Shown: positions 10,211 to 21,429, counted from the first letter of the stretch. The stretch is DNA of 64,000 bases from Sordaria brevicollis (GCA_033439795.1 JAUTDP010000016.1:496001-560000); one strand, 5' to 3'. The notes: generated from the sequence alone by a model not told the origin. A program made the numbers and translations.

Positions 10211-13200
10211 TTTATTAAAAATAATAGTATTAAATAAAAGTAATTTAAAATTAAAGTTAGCGAGGAAGGCGGTTAAAGTATTATATTATACGTAAGGATT
10301 TTATTTTAATTTATAAAGGGTGCGATTAAATTTATAAAGCCTTTTTAAATTATTTATAATAATACCGGGCGGTTATATTATATAAATTTCTTTTTTAATA
10401 AAATTGTAAAGAAAAGTAATTTAAATGTTTATTTATTTTAATTCTAAATTGAGGGTAGTAGTAAGTGTGAAAATGAATTTATAATTTATAAGTTTTATAA
10501 CCGAAGCGAAAGTTTTATTATAATTAATCCCTTCTTATTATTCGAAATTACGGATTACTTAATAAGCTTTATAATGAAGGACTTCGCTATTAGGATTAAT
10601 TTTGAATTTATAAACCTATTTTCTAATTAAAAGTCGTTAATTAATATTAAGCGGGATAAATATTTAAATTTTATTTTCAATAAGGGAATTATATTCGGTT
10701 TATATAATTTCGAATTATTATAATTAATCGGGACATTATTTAACCTTTTAAAATATTTAAGGTTTTATAATAAATAAGATAATAAAAGTAATAAGAGTTA
10801 ATAAATTAGGTTCCTATCCGTTTATAATTATTAATAATAATTATTATTTATTAAAAATAATAGAATTTAAAAGACGGAATTTAGGGTGGCGATTTATAAT
10901 AGAGTGTAAGTAATTAAGGTCGAAAAGGCTTAGATTACCGCTAATATAAATAATATCGAATATAAGTAAAGATTTAGGTAGTATTATCGAAGCGGGGTAT
11001 TATAATAAATCCTTTAGGAAAGAGGGTTAGAAGGATTAAACGTTAGAAAACGGTAAAGAGGGTAAATCGGAGAGTGTAGGTTAATATAAAAGCGGCGTAA
11101 TTAAATTAGGATTTCCCCTTAATTATAATATTAGAACTCCTTTATAATTTATACCCGATTTAGATTCGGAATTTGAGGGAATTCCTTTTAATTAAAAAAG
11201 TAAGGAGGAAGTAGCGGGAAGGATATCTAAGGAGTTTAAATACCTTTCCGTTATAGTATTAGGTATATTTAATTTAAGAGAGGGGGTTATAAAAAGAGGG
11301 GAAAACGTAGGGATTAAAGGGTTATTAATATTAAAAATTATAATAGAAGTATTAAAATAATTAAGCGCCGGTATAGGCGTAGAAAGGGAAAGTAATAATT
11401 TTAATAGATTTTTTTCGTTAATAGTAATTAGGTTAATAGAAATATATATATATATTTTATTAATAATTATATTATTAGTATTAATAATTTTATTATTATT
11501 TGTAAAAATAATATAATTAATTAATCCTTTATAATTTAATAATTTACTTCGGCCGGTTACGGGGGTTAATTTTCCTAGAAAATTTATATCGGTAAATTTA
11601 TAATAATAAAGGGCGTTAATAACTTTAAGGTAGGAGAAATTAAATTTAAAGCCGAATTACATTTCGAATAGAATTTTATTTATTATTTAATTGGGAGACC
11701 TATTTTTAAGATATACGACCGTTTAGAGTAAGATTGGCCAAAGGCGACGGTGGAAATTTCCGGCGAGAAGAATAATAATAATACGTTCCTATAAAATTTT
11801 ATTAAAACGTTCTGTAATACCGTTTTATTAATATTAATTAATTATAAAGTAATTAAATATTATAAAACGGTTTTGGTATTAATATTAAAATTTCTTATTA
11901 ATATTTTCGCCGGCCCGATTTAAATATATATACTATACGGAGCGTTTAGGTTTATTAATTTTATAATATTATTATTTAATAACGTCCGGAAATTTATCCT
12001 TCGTTTTAATAATATAATATTATACGAATTAGGTAAAATTATCCGTAATTATAATTTAATACTTTTATCCCTTTAAACCTTTAAAGCGGAATAGGCCGTA
12101 CGTATTAATATAAATATATTCGAAGGGCCGATTCCCTTTACGTATTATTATTTTATAGGGAATTTATTTAAACCGCTTTAAGGTATATTTATTATAGAAG
12201 TAGGAATTGGGGACGGGGTAAATACTAGTAATTATAAATTAGAGCGTAATAATATTTAATTTATTGAAGTAAATTAATTATTTATATTAAATTTTAAATT
12301 ATTTATATTTTACGGCGTAAATAATAAAGGTAAAGCGTAATTAGGGATTAAATTTGGAAGTTAATTGGTTTAAAACGTAAATATTATTAATTTCGAAATT
12401 TTTAAAACGGATTTTATAATTATATATTCTAATAGTAATACCGTTTCCGAATATTATAACGAAACTTCTATAATCTAATTATAAAATAGAAAGAAAGTTA
12501 TAGGCTATTTTTAATAAATAGTAAATTCCTTCGAAAAGAATAAATAAAGCGTTTTTATTTATAATAATTCGAAATACGTAAATACCGGTCCCTTTTAGGG
12601 TAATTTCTATATTACCTATTTTTATAACCGGGGGGTTAGTATAAGGATATAAATTCCGAAAATTGGTTTTATTATAAAATATATAATTAATAACGCTTAA
12701 ATTAATAATAATAATATATTGGAAATTATATAGAAAATTATAACGGGCTTTAAATATAAATAAAGTAACGACCTTATTAACGAATTTGGAATTAAAAGGG
12801 GGCGATACGTTTAGAAATTAATTGGTAATTAAAATTATATTAATGAAAATTAGGATAATATTTTAAAAATTTAATATTAAAAGTATAATTAATGCGAAAA
12901 TAAAAGAAGTAGAATTAAAAATAGATAAAGGGTTAATAAAGGCTTCGGCCGGAATTCCCCTTCGTTAAAACGTAATTTTAAATATTATAGAAATAAATAG
13001 AATAGAATTAAAAGTAAATAATAGGACGTTATAGAGTAATATTTAAGCGTTCCGTCGGGAAGTATAATTAAACGGTATTCCCTTTAGGAAAATAAAAGAA
13101 ATTAAAAATAGTACGGGGGTAGAAAAGGAAAACGGGTCGGTAATGATATTAAGTATTATTAAATTTATAATATTCGAAAGAGGGGATTATAGGCCGGGTA

Positions 13201-15203
13201 TACTTTAATTGGTATACGAACGTTTATTAGGGCGAAAGTCTTTTAAAAGCTTTTTATTATTAAATACTTCGTTTAAATTTATTACGATTAATATAATAAT
13301 AAAGGGTTGGGTATTTAACGAAATAGCTTTAAAAGCGTCGCTTTAGCTTTTATTAATATACTTTTTGGAGTATTAAATATTATAACGTTCGTCGTTATAA
13401 TTAAGTATTTTATAAAAAGAATATAATTTTTATTTTTTATTTATAAAACCCGAACTGTAAATATATTTATTAATATTTTTAGGTTTAAATAAAGAAGGGT
13501 TTTAAGAGACGTAAGCGATTAAAATAATTTATAAATCGAAACGGATTTCTTTCTTTTCTTTATTTTAATCCTAACGTTAATTAATTAATACCTTTTTAAT
13601 TTTAATAATACGCTTAATTTAATCGAATATAATAGTATAACGAATTATAACGTTTAAATTATCCTATTTTAATAAGATAAAATAATTTTAAATAAACCGA
13701 AATATAAAAATATTATATTTTAAACTTAATTCGAAAAAGAAATAATTAATTAATTAAAAGATTTAAAGTTTAATATATTCCGGATTTATTTCGGTTAATT
13801 CTTCTTAAATAATTTGGATTTCGTTTACGAAATTTATAATAATACCGTTGTAATTAATTAAAAAGAATTTATAAAAATGTGCGAAGGTATTATAATAGCC
13901 CTTTATATTATATAAATAATATTTATTCTAAATTTAATCGAAGGCCGTATAAACGGTTTTATAATTAATATTTTCAAAATTATTATAAATAGTAGGGGCG
14001 AATTTTAAAACGAAGGTACGTAATTATTAATATTATTTAATTTATTAGGCGTTATATTTTTTTTTATTTTTTTAATTAAGGGCGCCGCTACGAAGTTTAA
14101 AAGGCGTAGGATCGTTATAAATATCGAAAATCGAGCGTAATATAATAAAGGCCGAGAAGAATTTATATTATAACGTATAATTATAGTTATTATTCTCAAA
14201 GAACGAAACGTTAAAAAATTCTTCGAAGGATTTATTAACTATTTTTATAATTTAGATAAATGGCGAAATTGGGTATTCGGATACGAAAAAGAAATAAGAA
14301 TTAGGGGAATAGTGGGAGCCGGGGGAATAATAAAAATCGGGGGAATAAGTAATTTAGTAATAAAGCCCTAAATATTAGTAGAATTTAGAAGTAAAAGTAG
14401 AATAGGGTTAATAATAATATTAAAAAGAGAGGTAATAGAAGTAGGAAGTAATAGTATAATAAATAGTAGGTTTTAGAATAAAGGACGGAAAATATATAAT
14501 ATAATAATAATTTCTTTTAATAAATATACGAAATTACGACGTAAATATTAGCGTATAATAAATAATTTTATAGAACGCGGCTAGAAATTGTACTAATATA
14601 TTCTATTCGAAATTTATTAAGAATCTTTTATAGGGTAAATATACCGAACTTTAAATATAAATATAAATATAAATATTTAAAATATTTAATAATTATATTG
14701 CGAAATATAATAAGTATTATTATTAATGGATAATAAAATAAATATAAAAGTTGGTTATACGTTGCGCGCTAATAAAGTATTTAAATAATTGAGAATAATT
14801 TTTTTAATAAAAAAATCGCGCTTTTATTAAAGTAAAACGGATATTATTAATAAATATATTAATTTTATTAAATTATAAAAAAAATGTAATAGTTTTAAGT
14901 AGAATTTATAATAGATTATATAATAGAATTTATAAAAAATTAGTATATTTATAATATAATACTTCCGCGTTTCAAATTACCGAATCTTTAACCGCTAAAC
15001 GGTCTATACGCTAATTTAAATTACAAACCGCGGTTATATTGGTAACGGCGTTTTACATCCTATAAAGGAGGTAAAAACCTTTCGAATATAAATTATATCG
15101 AAATAATAAAAAAATAAAAGAAATAAGGAAAATTAAGGGAAGAAAGGGAAGGAGGGGGTAAGTAAGGATCTTTTAATTTAATTAAATCGAATATAACGCG
15201 TAA

Positions 15204-15223
15204 GTATTACCGGGCTTATAACT
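15204..15223 (-). other. Primer-binding site of copia A
   Basis: It abuts the inner edge of the right LTR. Its plus-strand sequence CGGGCTTATAAC resembles the anticodon arm of initiator tRNA-Met (GGGCTCATAACC) with a C-to-T change, which fits half-tRNA priming as known for copia elements. Confidence 0.6.
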
Positions 15224-15397
15224 TATTGAATTATATAAATAAATATTACGTAAAGGAGGCGAGAATATAGTAGTAAAGTTTAATTAATTAAAGAGAGAGA
15301 GAGTAAGAGAGGAGGGAGACGAAGTCTAGCTATATATATAAGGGAAACTATATGTAGATCGTATCCACTATACCAAGACATATGAATAGCTTCAACA
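15224..15397 (-). repeat. LTR of copia A, right copy
   Basis: 174 bp. It is RIP-altered at its inner edge (TATTGAATT) and intact at its outer edge (GCTTCAACA), the mirror image of the left copy. Confidence 0.85.
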
Positions 15398-15402
15398 AAA
15401 AT

Positions 15403-16745
15403 AGGGCTCTAGCTACTTAAATTAAATATATTACTGTTATTTATTTAATAATATAGGTATAATTAATATATATATTATTATTATAAAGATCCTTCTTAGT
15501 TAATTGCGCGTATTTATTAAAATAAAATAAAAACCCCTATTCCCTAAAAGATTCGAAGTTATTATACTATAGAAAGTTCTACGTGCCCTCGAATTGCTAA
15601 TTATTTAAGAACGCCTTAATATCGCTAATTCCCTATTAAAAAGGAGTATTAATAACGTTAAAGTAGTATTAAAAATCTCTATTAATAACTAATAAATAAT
15701 ATTCGATTAATAAGAGCTATAATTTTACCGCATCGAAGCGGAAGTATAAAAATAAAATTTATAACGCTATATTACTATAGAGGATAGAATATATATAAAA
15801 GAGGTTCTAAATACTAAAATAGCTATTAAAATATTATTTAATATAGAAAAAGGTTTAAAAGAAATTTAACGAATAAATATAACCTTTATTAAAAAGGTCG
15901 CCCTTAAGGATAACTTTAATTATAAATAATAATTATTATATAAACCCTAAAGTAAGAAAAAAAAAAATCCCGTTATTAATAAAACTTTTATCCTTAACGA
16001 AAACGGTCTTATATTTATTACGAAGGATAACCTAAAATATATATATATATTATACGTAAAAAAAGGATAGGATAAAATTAAAAATAAGGGTAATAAAATT
16101 CGTCGTACCTATTTTACTAATTTATAGGGATAGGACTTCGATTTTTATATCCTTAAAATAAAAGTATAGAAGGTAATATAATTAAAATAGGATATAAAAA
16201 TATTTTTAACCAATTTTAAAGATAAAGAGGATTAACGCTTCGAAAAAATAAGGAAAATTACCCTACCTTTAATATATAAAGATTATATACTTTTTAAAAC
16301 CTATAGTAAAAAAAGGGCTAGGAAAATTAAGAGGGGGAATTCCTCTTTAATAGAAATTATCCTAAGTAATAAAAGTATAAAAGAACTCTTAATATTATTA
16401 ACTTTATTAAAATACCCTTATTTAATTACTAATAGGGTAATAGAAATAAAACCTTCTTTAATAAAGCTTTTATTTATAGGACTAACCGTATTAATACCCT
16501 ACCTTCCTCTATATAAAAAAATTAAACCCCCTCTTTTTAAAAAGGGGAAGGAAAAAACTATTATAAATTCTAAAGAGGAAGAAATTACTATAATAATTAT
16601 AACGGTAGTAAGTAAGAAATTAGAGGTACCTACTAGCCGTATACGGGTTATTATTACTATATTAAATAATTTTAATAATTCTAAAGGTATTAACGTAGAT
16701 AAGGGTAGGGAATTTGAGTTTGAATTGGAAATTATCGTATAAATA
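15403..16745 (+). pseudogene. DDE transposase remnant, C-terminal part
   Basis: Immediately after copia A and its duplicated AAAAT, the transposase frame continues with a GLxxLKLN segment, a position where related transposases carry a GLWPLNP-type motif. A long Lys/Glu-rich tail follows, with SSLIEIILSNKSIKELL and a final acidic EFEFELEIIV before a stop. RIP has added many stops. The tail is unusually long and may include a separate domain that I cannot identify. Confidence 0.55.
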
Positions 16746-16879
16746 ATAGCGTATACGGGCTACCTATAGCTTCTCAATACTATAATAATATATTACGACC
16801 TTTTTTTCAATAAAAAAATAGTATTACTAAATAGAGCTAATTATTACAAATAACCTATATATTTCATTATATTTTTTGA

Positions 16880-17024
16880 ATGTATTTTAGTAGAGTTATT
16901 GTATTGTGAGCGTTCTGGAGCGTTACAGAGTTTGCGCGTTATAGGTAAAATTCCCGACTCTCGAAGGGACTAAGAGAGGAGGTTGGCTAGACCCACCACA
17001 TAGCCACAACACCTAACCGACGAG
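16880..17024 (-). repeat. Right terminal inverted repeat of the Fot/pogo-like element
   Basis: It is the inverted counterpart of 6755-6900. It provides a fortuitous in-frame C-terminus and stop (at 16970) to the interrupted host gene. Confidence 0.7.
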
Positions 17025-17407
17025 TACACCCTCGTGAGCACACCACCACCCGGAGTCTGGACCAGATAAGCCATTGGCTCAACCCCCAAGAGCGCCAGCG
17101 GGATATTCAAATCCAGGGTGGTGGCGGCCACTTGGGCGGCGTTGGGTGCAGCGGGGACAGCGGGAGCAGGAGCAGCGGCAGCGGCGGTAGCGGGGCCGGG
17201 GGCAGGCGGAGCGACGGCAAAGGGAGCCACCGGGCCCTGCTTCATCAGGGCGAGGCAGGCGGCGAAGTGGTCCTTCCAGGCGTCCTGGTCGGGGGCAGCG
17301 GCCAGGGACCTGGCCAGCTCCTCCTCGGCTTGGTGGAGGGCCAGGCCGACGAAGTCGATGGCTTGGGCGAGGTCTTCGCGGTCGGAGGCGGGGGCGGGGG
17401 CGGCCAT
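17025..17407 (-). pseudogene. 5' part of the host gene split by the transposon
   Basis: The ORF starts with ATG at 17407 and reads MAAPAPASDREDLAQAIDF. Residues 40-55 carry DQDAW...F..CLA, shared with the paralogue at 19320-19986 (DPDAW...F..CLA). Residues 60-92 are a low-complexity Ala/Pro linker. The host frame reaches GGGVLTRVY and then meets the TA at 17025-17026. Beyond it the ORF continues only as transposon repeat sequence to a stop at 16970, so any product made today would have a foreign tail of about 19 residues. Joined with 6465-6752 the gene would encode 185 aa, close to the 183 aa of the paralogue. The biological role is unknown. Confidence 0.75.
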
Positions 17408-17771
17408 TTTGAACTTGAGGCTGTGGTGAGGGGCAGGTCAGTCTAGGAGTGTCTTGAACGAGGATAACCAGGCAGGAGGAAGATAGTGAGGGAGTGTTGT
17501 TTAGGACGTGTGATACTTACTGAGAAAAAGGAGGGAGAGAAACAGGAGAAGGATCTTTGGGAGAGAAGGAGACAGCGCGTTTTTGCTGCTGTTGTTGTTG
17601 TGTTGATAGTGGTAGAGGAAGAAGTACGGAGATGAGTTATCCGTTGATGAAGAAGAGAAGTTCCGAGGTTGTGATGAGCGGGAACTTGTGAAGCAGTCGT
17701 ATAGTCACGATATATCAGGCAAAGTGAACACCTGTTGTTGACGAAGAAGGAAGGAAGAAGAGAAGGTTGAG
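17408..17771. other. Upstream region of the split gene
   Basis: This holds the former promoter and leader of the split gene on the minus strand. It is purine-rich on the plus strand, with no other gene seen. It ends at the target duplication of the adjacent MITE. Confidence 0.4.
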
Positions 17772-18170
17772 CAGCGCCAGAAACAAATCAAATCCACTTG
17801 TCAAATATAAACAAATTCAAACAAATAAACAAACAAATCGAAGTCTGGATTTGATTTGAGCAAATTAAATTGACCTCTCGATTTGATTTAATTTGATTTG
17901 CTGATTTGACCGCCTTCTTAATCGGCCGTCAGAGTACCTTTCGGTAAGAAAAAGTCACTGTCGAAGTTCTAGGAAGCTAATTTTTCCAAGAATTAAAATT
18001 ATAAGTAAAGAAAAACCCGTTTAATCAACGTTAAATATTTTCAAGTTAAATCGAATCAAATCAAATCAAATCAAATCAAATCAAATTCAAATAAATCAGA
18101 CTTCAGATTTAAGTGGGTCAAATCAAATCGAAGTCCCGATTTGATTTGATTTGATTTATTTCTGGCGCTG
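17772..18170. mobile_element. hAT-like MITE rich in AAATC repeats
   Basis: The inverted ends begin CAGCGCCAGAAA and are followed by runs of AAATC / GATTT repeats. It is flanked by the 8-bp direct duplication AGGTTGAG (17764-17771 and 18171-18178), the hAT-superfamily hallmark. It is 399 bp with no coding capacity. The repeats make the element almost entirely self-complementary over its outer 100 bp or so. Confidence 0.8.
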
Positions 18171-18519
18171 AGGTTGAGATTCTTCAAGAACGACGCGTAA
18201 GGAAAAGCTATTCTGTGGCAACACGTACCCCGCGATTTATATAATAGGTTATTGCACGCGTCTACTATACTCCACACCTATAGCCGACCGAGCTCAATAT
18301 CCTATTCCTATTGTAATTTTTCGAATTCACATATGCAAGGCATATGACGTTTCGTCTTACCAATTGGGGGCTTTTGTCTGGCGGGGTAGTCTTGCAAGAA
18401 CTCGACTTGTTGCCTTGAAGTTTTCAGGCCAGTATAAAACGAAAGAACACGTACGAGTGTGGGAATAAAAGAGGGAAGGAAGGCGCGTAATCTATTTGGT
18501 TAGACTTAGGTGTGAATGA
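18171..18519. other. Non-coding stretch between MITEs
   Basis: No gene, RNA or repeat was recognised apart from the 8-bp duplication at its left edge. Confidence 0.4.
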
Positions 18520-18530
18520 TATATAAGGAA

Positions 18531-19071
18531 CTTGACTTACCGCACCGGGGTTATTGTAGTCTCTTCCACAGAACCTCCTTCACGGCGCTCAGCGGACCCA
18601 CCCCACAAAATGTGGGTCTCCTCTCCTCTCACTGCAGAAAAGGGGGGGTGGGGTTTCGGAGGTGCGGGTCTGTGCTGAGACTAGGTTATTGTCCTCATGC
18701 ACCCTTTTTGACTTCGCGCACCCTTTTTTATATGTAATGAAACTATCGTCGTCTTGCGATGTGAAAAACCGTTCTCTAAACGAAATCGAAATTATCGCCA
18801 AACCCTTTTAATAAACGTTTTATTAAAAACGCTTTTTTTATTAAATTAAAAGACGTATATATCTTATATACCACTTTTTAATTAAAATATTAACTTTAGA
18901 ACCTTAATAAGTATTTGGAAGGAAAGGCCGTTACGTTGTGAATTTTTGGCTGTGAAAGTTTGGAACGTTTTACCAAAGAAATTTACCTTCGAAAACAAGT
19001 GGTCCGTGCATAGGGTGCATAAAGTCAAAAAAGGGTGCATGAGGACAATGACCCCGGTGCGGTAAGTTAAG
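18531..19071. mobile_element. Non-autonomous DNA element with long inverted ends
   Basis: The left end (CTTACCGCACCGGGG...) matches the complement of the right end (...CCCCGGTGCGGTAAG). Further in, both sides share CCTCATGCACCCTTTTT and TGACTT words at about 18692-18730 and 19006-19050. The left copy is split by the small MITE at 18557-18683. The interior is AT-rich (18780-18930). Similarity continues a little outwards through TATATA, so exact ends and duplication are uncertain. Confidence 0.6.
18557..18683. mobile_element. 127-bp hAT-like MITE inserted in another element's end
   Basis: The ends are inverted (TAGTCTC..CACAGA at the left, TCTGTG..GAGACTA at the right). Flanks carry the 8-bp direct duplication GGTTATTG (18549-18556 and 18684-18691). 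Removing it restores the left terminal repeat of the surrounding element, which proves the order of insertion. Confidence 0.75.
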
Positions 19072-19319
19072 CTCTATATAAGGGGTCCCAAAATATTGGA
19101 AGGCAGGAACAAGAACAGACTGGACTCGGGCAGGAATTATAAATTACGAGGTTTTCTCTCATCAAATATTGTAGTGCGGGTTCTGTGCAGAGGACACTCC
19201 TGTCTATCACCCCTATATCGTGAACTATACTGCAAATAGCGAAATGAGGCTGTCCAGTGTCCATCCCCGTTATAATATTGCCTATAGTCAGCTTTCTATT
19301 CTTGCCAGTCTACACTCAG

Positions 19320-19986
19320 TCAGTCCGACTCAGACTGGACATAATCAGAGTCAGACTCCTCATAAACATCGAACATCCGACGCCTGGGACATCTCTTCTT
19401 AGCTGGTCTTTCCGATTCATCCTCTGTCCCTCTCTTGCCCTTCCCCTTTGCCAGTGACTTTGTCGACAAGTTTCGAAGCTCCATATCGTCATCATCTTCC
19501 TGCACCTCTGAGTTGTTCCTCTCGTTCAAATCGGTCCTTTCCTTCTCGTGTCCGTGCCTAACTTGTTTTACCGTCCCTTAGTTAGACCACAGATGCCTCA
19601 TATGCATTCAGATTTGACTTACCATTCTGCGCGATAGCCTCCACCTCGACTACGCTCAAGATCTCGACGTTGTCGTCCTCGTTACCATCCTCAACCCTAC
19701 GCCTCTTGACACCACACGCAGCAACAGATTGGGTAGCATTGTTGGAGCCAACGGCGTGCTTGTTGACCTCCTCAGCTTGAGCCGCAGCCGTTAAGTCAGG
19801 GGCGTCACTGGAAGAAGCAGGCGGGCCAGCAACGGCTTTAGCCAGACAGTTGATGAAGTTCAAGTACCAGGCGTCCGGATCAGGGTGTTCGGCATAGGCT
19901 TTGGCGAGTCTTGGCTCTCTAGAGATCATGGTGGCAACGATTTCGTTGCGGGCAAGGTCTAGTTGTTGTTGAGTTGGGGCTGGCAT
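19320..19986 (-). CDS. Nuclear-type small protein, intact paralogue of the split gene
   Basis: Exons 19623-19986 and 19320-19507 with a 115-nt intron (GTAAGT donor, CTAACTAA branch-like site, CTCAG acceptor) give 183 aa. I chose the ATG at 19986 (caagATGcc), which gives MPAPTQQQLD, parallel to MAAPAP in the split copy; an upstream in-frame ATG at 20103 is less likely. DPDAW...F..CLAK lies at residues 36-50 and a KRRR basic patch at about 94-97. The last exon has an acidic DDDD run, KGKGKRG and AKKRCPRRR, a likely bipartite nuclear signal, and an acidic Ser/Asp tail. A minus-strand TATA-like box (TATAAATA) lies at 20133-20140. The role is unknown. The acceptor was chosen by frame; the strong branch site lies unusually far upstream of it. 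Confidence 0.7.
19508..19622 (-). other. Intron of the intact paralogue
   Basis: 115 nt, phase 1 (g|ag codon), matching in position and phase the 113-nt intron of the split copy. This shared gene structure is independent support for both models. Confidence 0.6.
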
Positions 19987-20132
19987 CTTGGAGGCTTTCT
20001 GTTGGAAGTTGAGGTTCAAGTGATGTTCAAGTGAGGGGTATATCAACTTTTTGTTATGGTTGGAGCAGAAGAGGTTCAATTGAAGTGCTGGGCGAGAAAT
20101 CATGTCCCAATAGAAGGGGGAGGTACCTCGAG

Positions 20133-20140
20133 TATTTATA
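20133..20140 (-). promoter_or_regulatory. TATA-like box of the intact paralogue
   Basis: The minus strand reads TATAAATA about 150 bp upstream of the chosen ATG. The transposon nest starts only about 140 bp further upstream, so the remaining promoter is short. Confidence 0.45.
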
Positions 20141-20561
20141 CCTGTGCGCGGGAGAGGCTCCGGATGAAGCCTGTGTTGGTCCAGTATCTCATCTCAGAGA
20201 TGTAAGCGGGATGATATTCAAAGTGGTCCGATTTTCGTTTGTTCGGCGTCAATAGTTCTTGCCACTGCCAATCATGAGGGGACGGACTCGGCGGGCAGTG
20301 TCACTTTTCTCCGCGGGCAGTGTATACTGCCCCTATAGTCGACCAGAGAGGGCTCGACTCCACGGGCAGTGCTATATAAACCCCTAACCCTAAAAAATCA
20401 ATAACCAATACAGTTAGTCACAATTAATATAATCAAAGTAAGGACTTTGCAGTTAGCGAGTTTGAAGCCCGCCACGCCGCGCTACCTTCAAGGCATCGCT
20501 AAATATAGTGCGCGATTTTTACAACGTATTCAAACTTCCACAAACTACAACACCAAGATAA

Positions 20562-20735
20562 TGTTGAACCATACGGATAAGCATCACGTGAGGGAGGCGA
20601 GAATGTGGTAGTAAAGCTTAATTGATTAAAGAGAAAGAGAGTAAAAAAGGAGGGAGACGAAATCTAACTATATATATAAGGGAAACTATATATAGATCGT
20701 ATCTATTATGCCAAAATATATAAATAGCTTTAATA
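20562..20735 (-). repeat. LTR of copia B, left copy
   Basis: It begins TGTTGAACCATACGG with CA/TG retained, then becomes RIP-altered inward and ends TTTAATA. Confidence 0.85.
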
Positions 20736-21331
20736 CTCCCCCTCGATCCAAATATAAATTACTTTATATAATAATAAATAAGTAAACGAAGAAATGGAGG
20801 GAGTAATTACTAAAAGCGGTAAAAGTAAGGTTATTTACAAATAACTCTCTTCTTCGCCCGTTACGGTTAATACTAATAAAACCCAATAGGAAAAAGGATT
20901 ATTATTGGAGGGGATATATAAAGAAAAATTAATTAAGGGGAGAAGTTCTTAAAAGAAAAAAAATAATAAAAAATATAAAAATAATAAAAACTTTTAATAT
21001 AATAATCGTAAAACCTCGTAAATAGTACTAATCGATTCGTTTTATCGAAATAAATATAATAATAGTAAAAATATAATTATAGGGCTATAGGAAGGTAAGG
21101 AATAGCCGTAAATCGATTTTTAAAATTCCCGCGAAATATTATAAATCGATTTTTAAAATTCCGTATAATAGCGAATTTCGTAGAGTTAAAAAATTGCAAG
21201 TTTAATTATTAAATTATATCTTCAATAGATTAAAAGGTAATAGAATCGTAAAGGGATTAACCAAATATAGAATAGACCGAAAGATAAAAAGTATAAAGGG
21301 TAAACGAGGGCTGCCGCCCCCGTACCCCCGC

Positions 21332-21354
21332 AAAATTTGCCTGCGGCAAATTTT
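21332..21354 (-). terminator. 3'-terminal hairpin of the Helentron
   Basis: A perfect 10-bp stem (AAAATTTGCC / GGCAAATTTT) with a 3-nt loop lies about 24 nt from the element's end. In rolling-circle elements such a hairpin signals termination of strand transfer. The terminal 24 nt are very GC-rich and untouched by RIP. Confidence 0.7.
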
Positions 21355-21381
21355 ATACCGTACTCCAAAGGGGTAGAATTC

Positions 21382-21406
21382 TATTTGAAGCTTCGCTTCA
21401 ATATAG
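21382..21406. repeat. Internal copy of the Helentron asymmetric inverted repeat
   Basis: It is identical to the complement of 34252-34276 over 25 bp. It contains TTGAAGCTTCGCTTCAA, itself a short stem-loop. Confidence 0.8.
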
Positions 21407-21429
21407 GTCTAGAGATGTATACTGGGTTG

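Larger units (their letters stand above)
8382..15397 (-). mobile_element. Ty1/copia LTR retrotransposon A, RIP-mutated
   Basis: Two LTRs (8382-8554 and 15224-15397) are flanked by a 5-bp duplication AAAAT (8377-8381 and 15398-15402). The outermost bases are TGTTGAACC and GCTTCAACA. On the minus strand a polypurine tract (RIP-altered GAAGGGGAA) abuts the left LTR, and a primer-binding site lies against the right LTR, so the element is transcribed leftwards. The reverse transcriptase signature YVDD is readable on the minus strand at 10178-10189 within IYVDDLFIIGPSKF. Length 7.0 kb, typical of copia. No ORF of coding length survives. It is inserted in the Fot/pogo-like transposase, so it is the younger of the two. 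Confidence 0.9.
6753..17026 (+). mobile_element. Tc1/mariner (Fot/pogo-like) DNA transposon, RIP-mutated, interrupted by copia A
   Basis: The ends are inverted copies beginning CTCGTCGGTTAG (6755 inward and 17024 inward). They stay alignable for about 120-150 bp, including GTCGGGA and TATAACGCG blocks, with an indel of about 20 nt in the left copy. Each end is flanked by TA (6753-6754 and 17025-17026), the Tc1/mariner target duplication. Plus-strand frames from about 7065 to 8381, read through RIP stops, show a DDE transposase remnant: a helix-turn-helix region, VNFKDIKRISVES, a (N)I(N/D)ESPF segment, and the TFPSHINYILQLLD counterpart of the family's PPHTNYVLQPLD. The frame resumes at 15403 with a GLxPLxP-like segment and a Lys/Glu-rich tail to about 16740. 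Without copia A the element is about 3.25 kb. No intact ORF remains. Confidence 0.8.

Noticed and set aside
16970..17024. C-terminal 18-19 codons of the ORF at 16970-17407
   Set aside because: They are encoded by the transposon's terminal repeat and are not part of the original gene.
20380..20395. CCCTAACCCTAA telomere-like string
   Set aside because: It lies inside the hAT-like MITE's terminal repeat; only two units, with no telomeric context.
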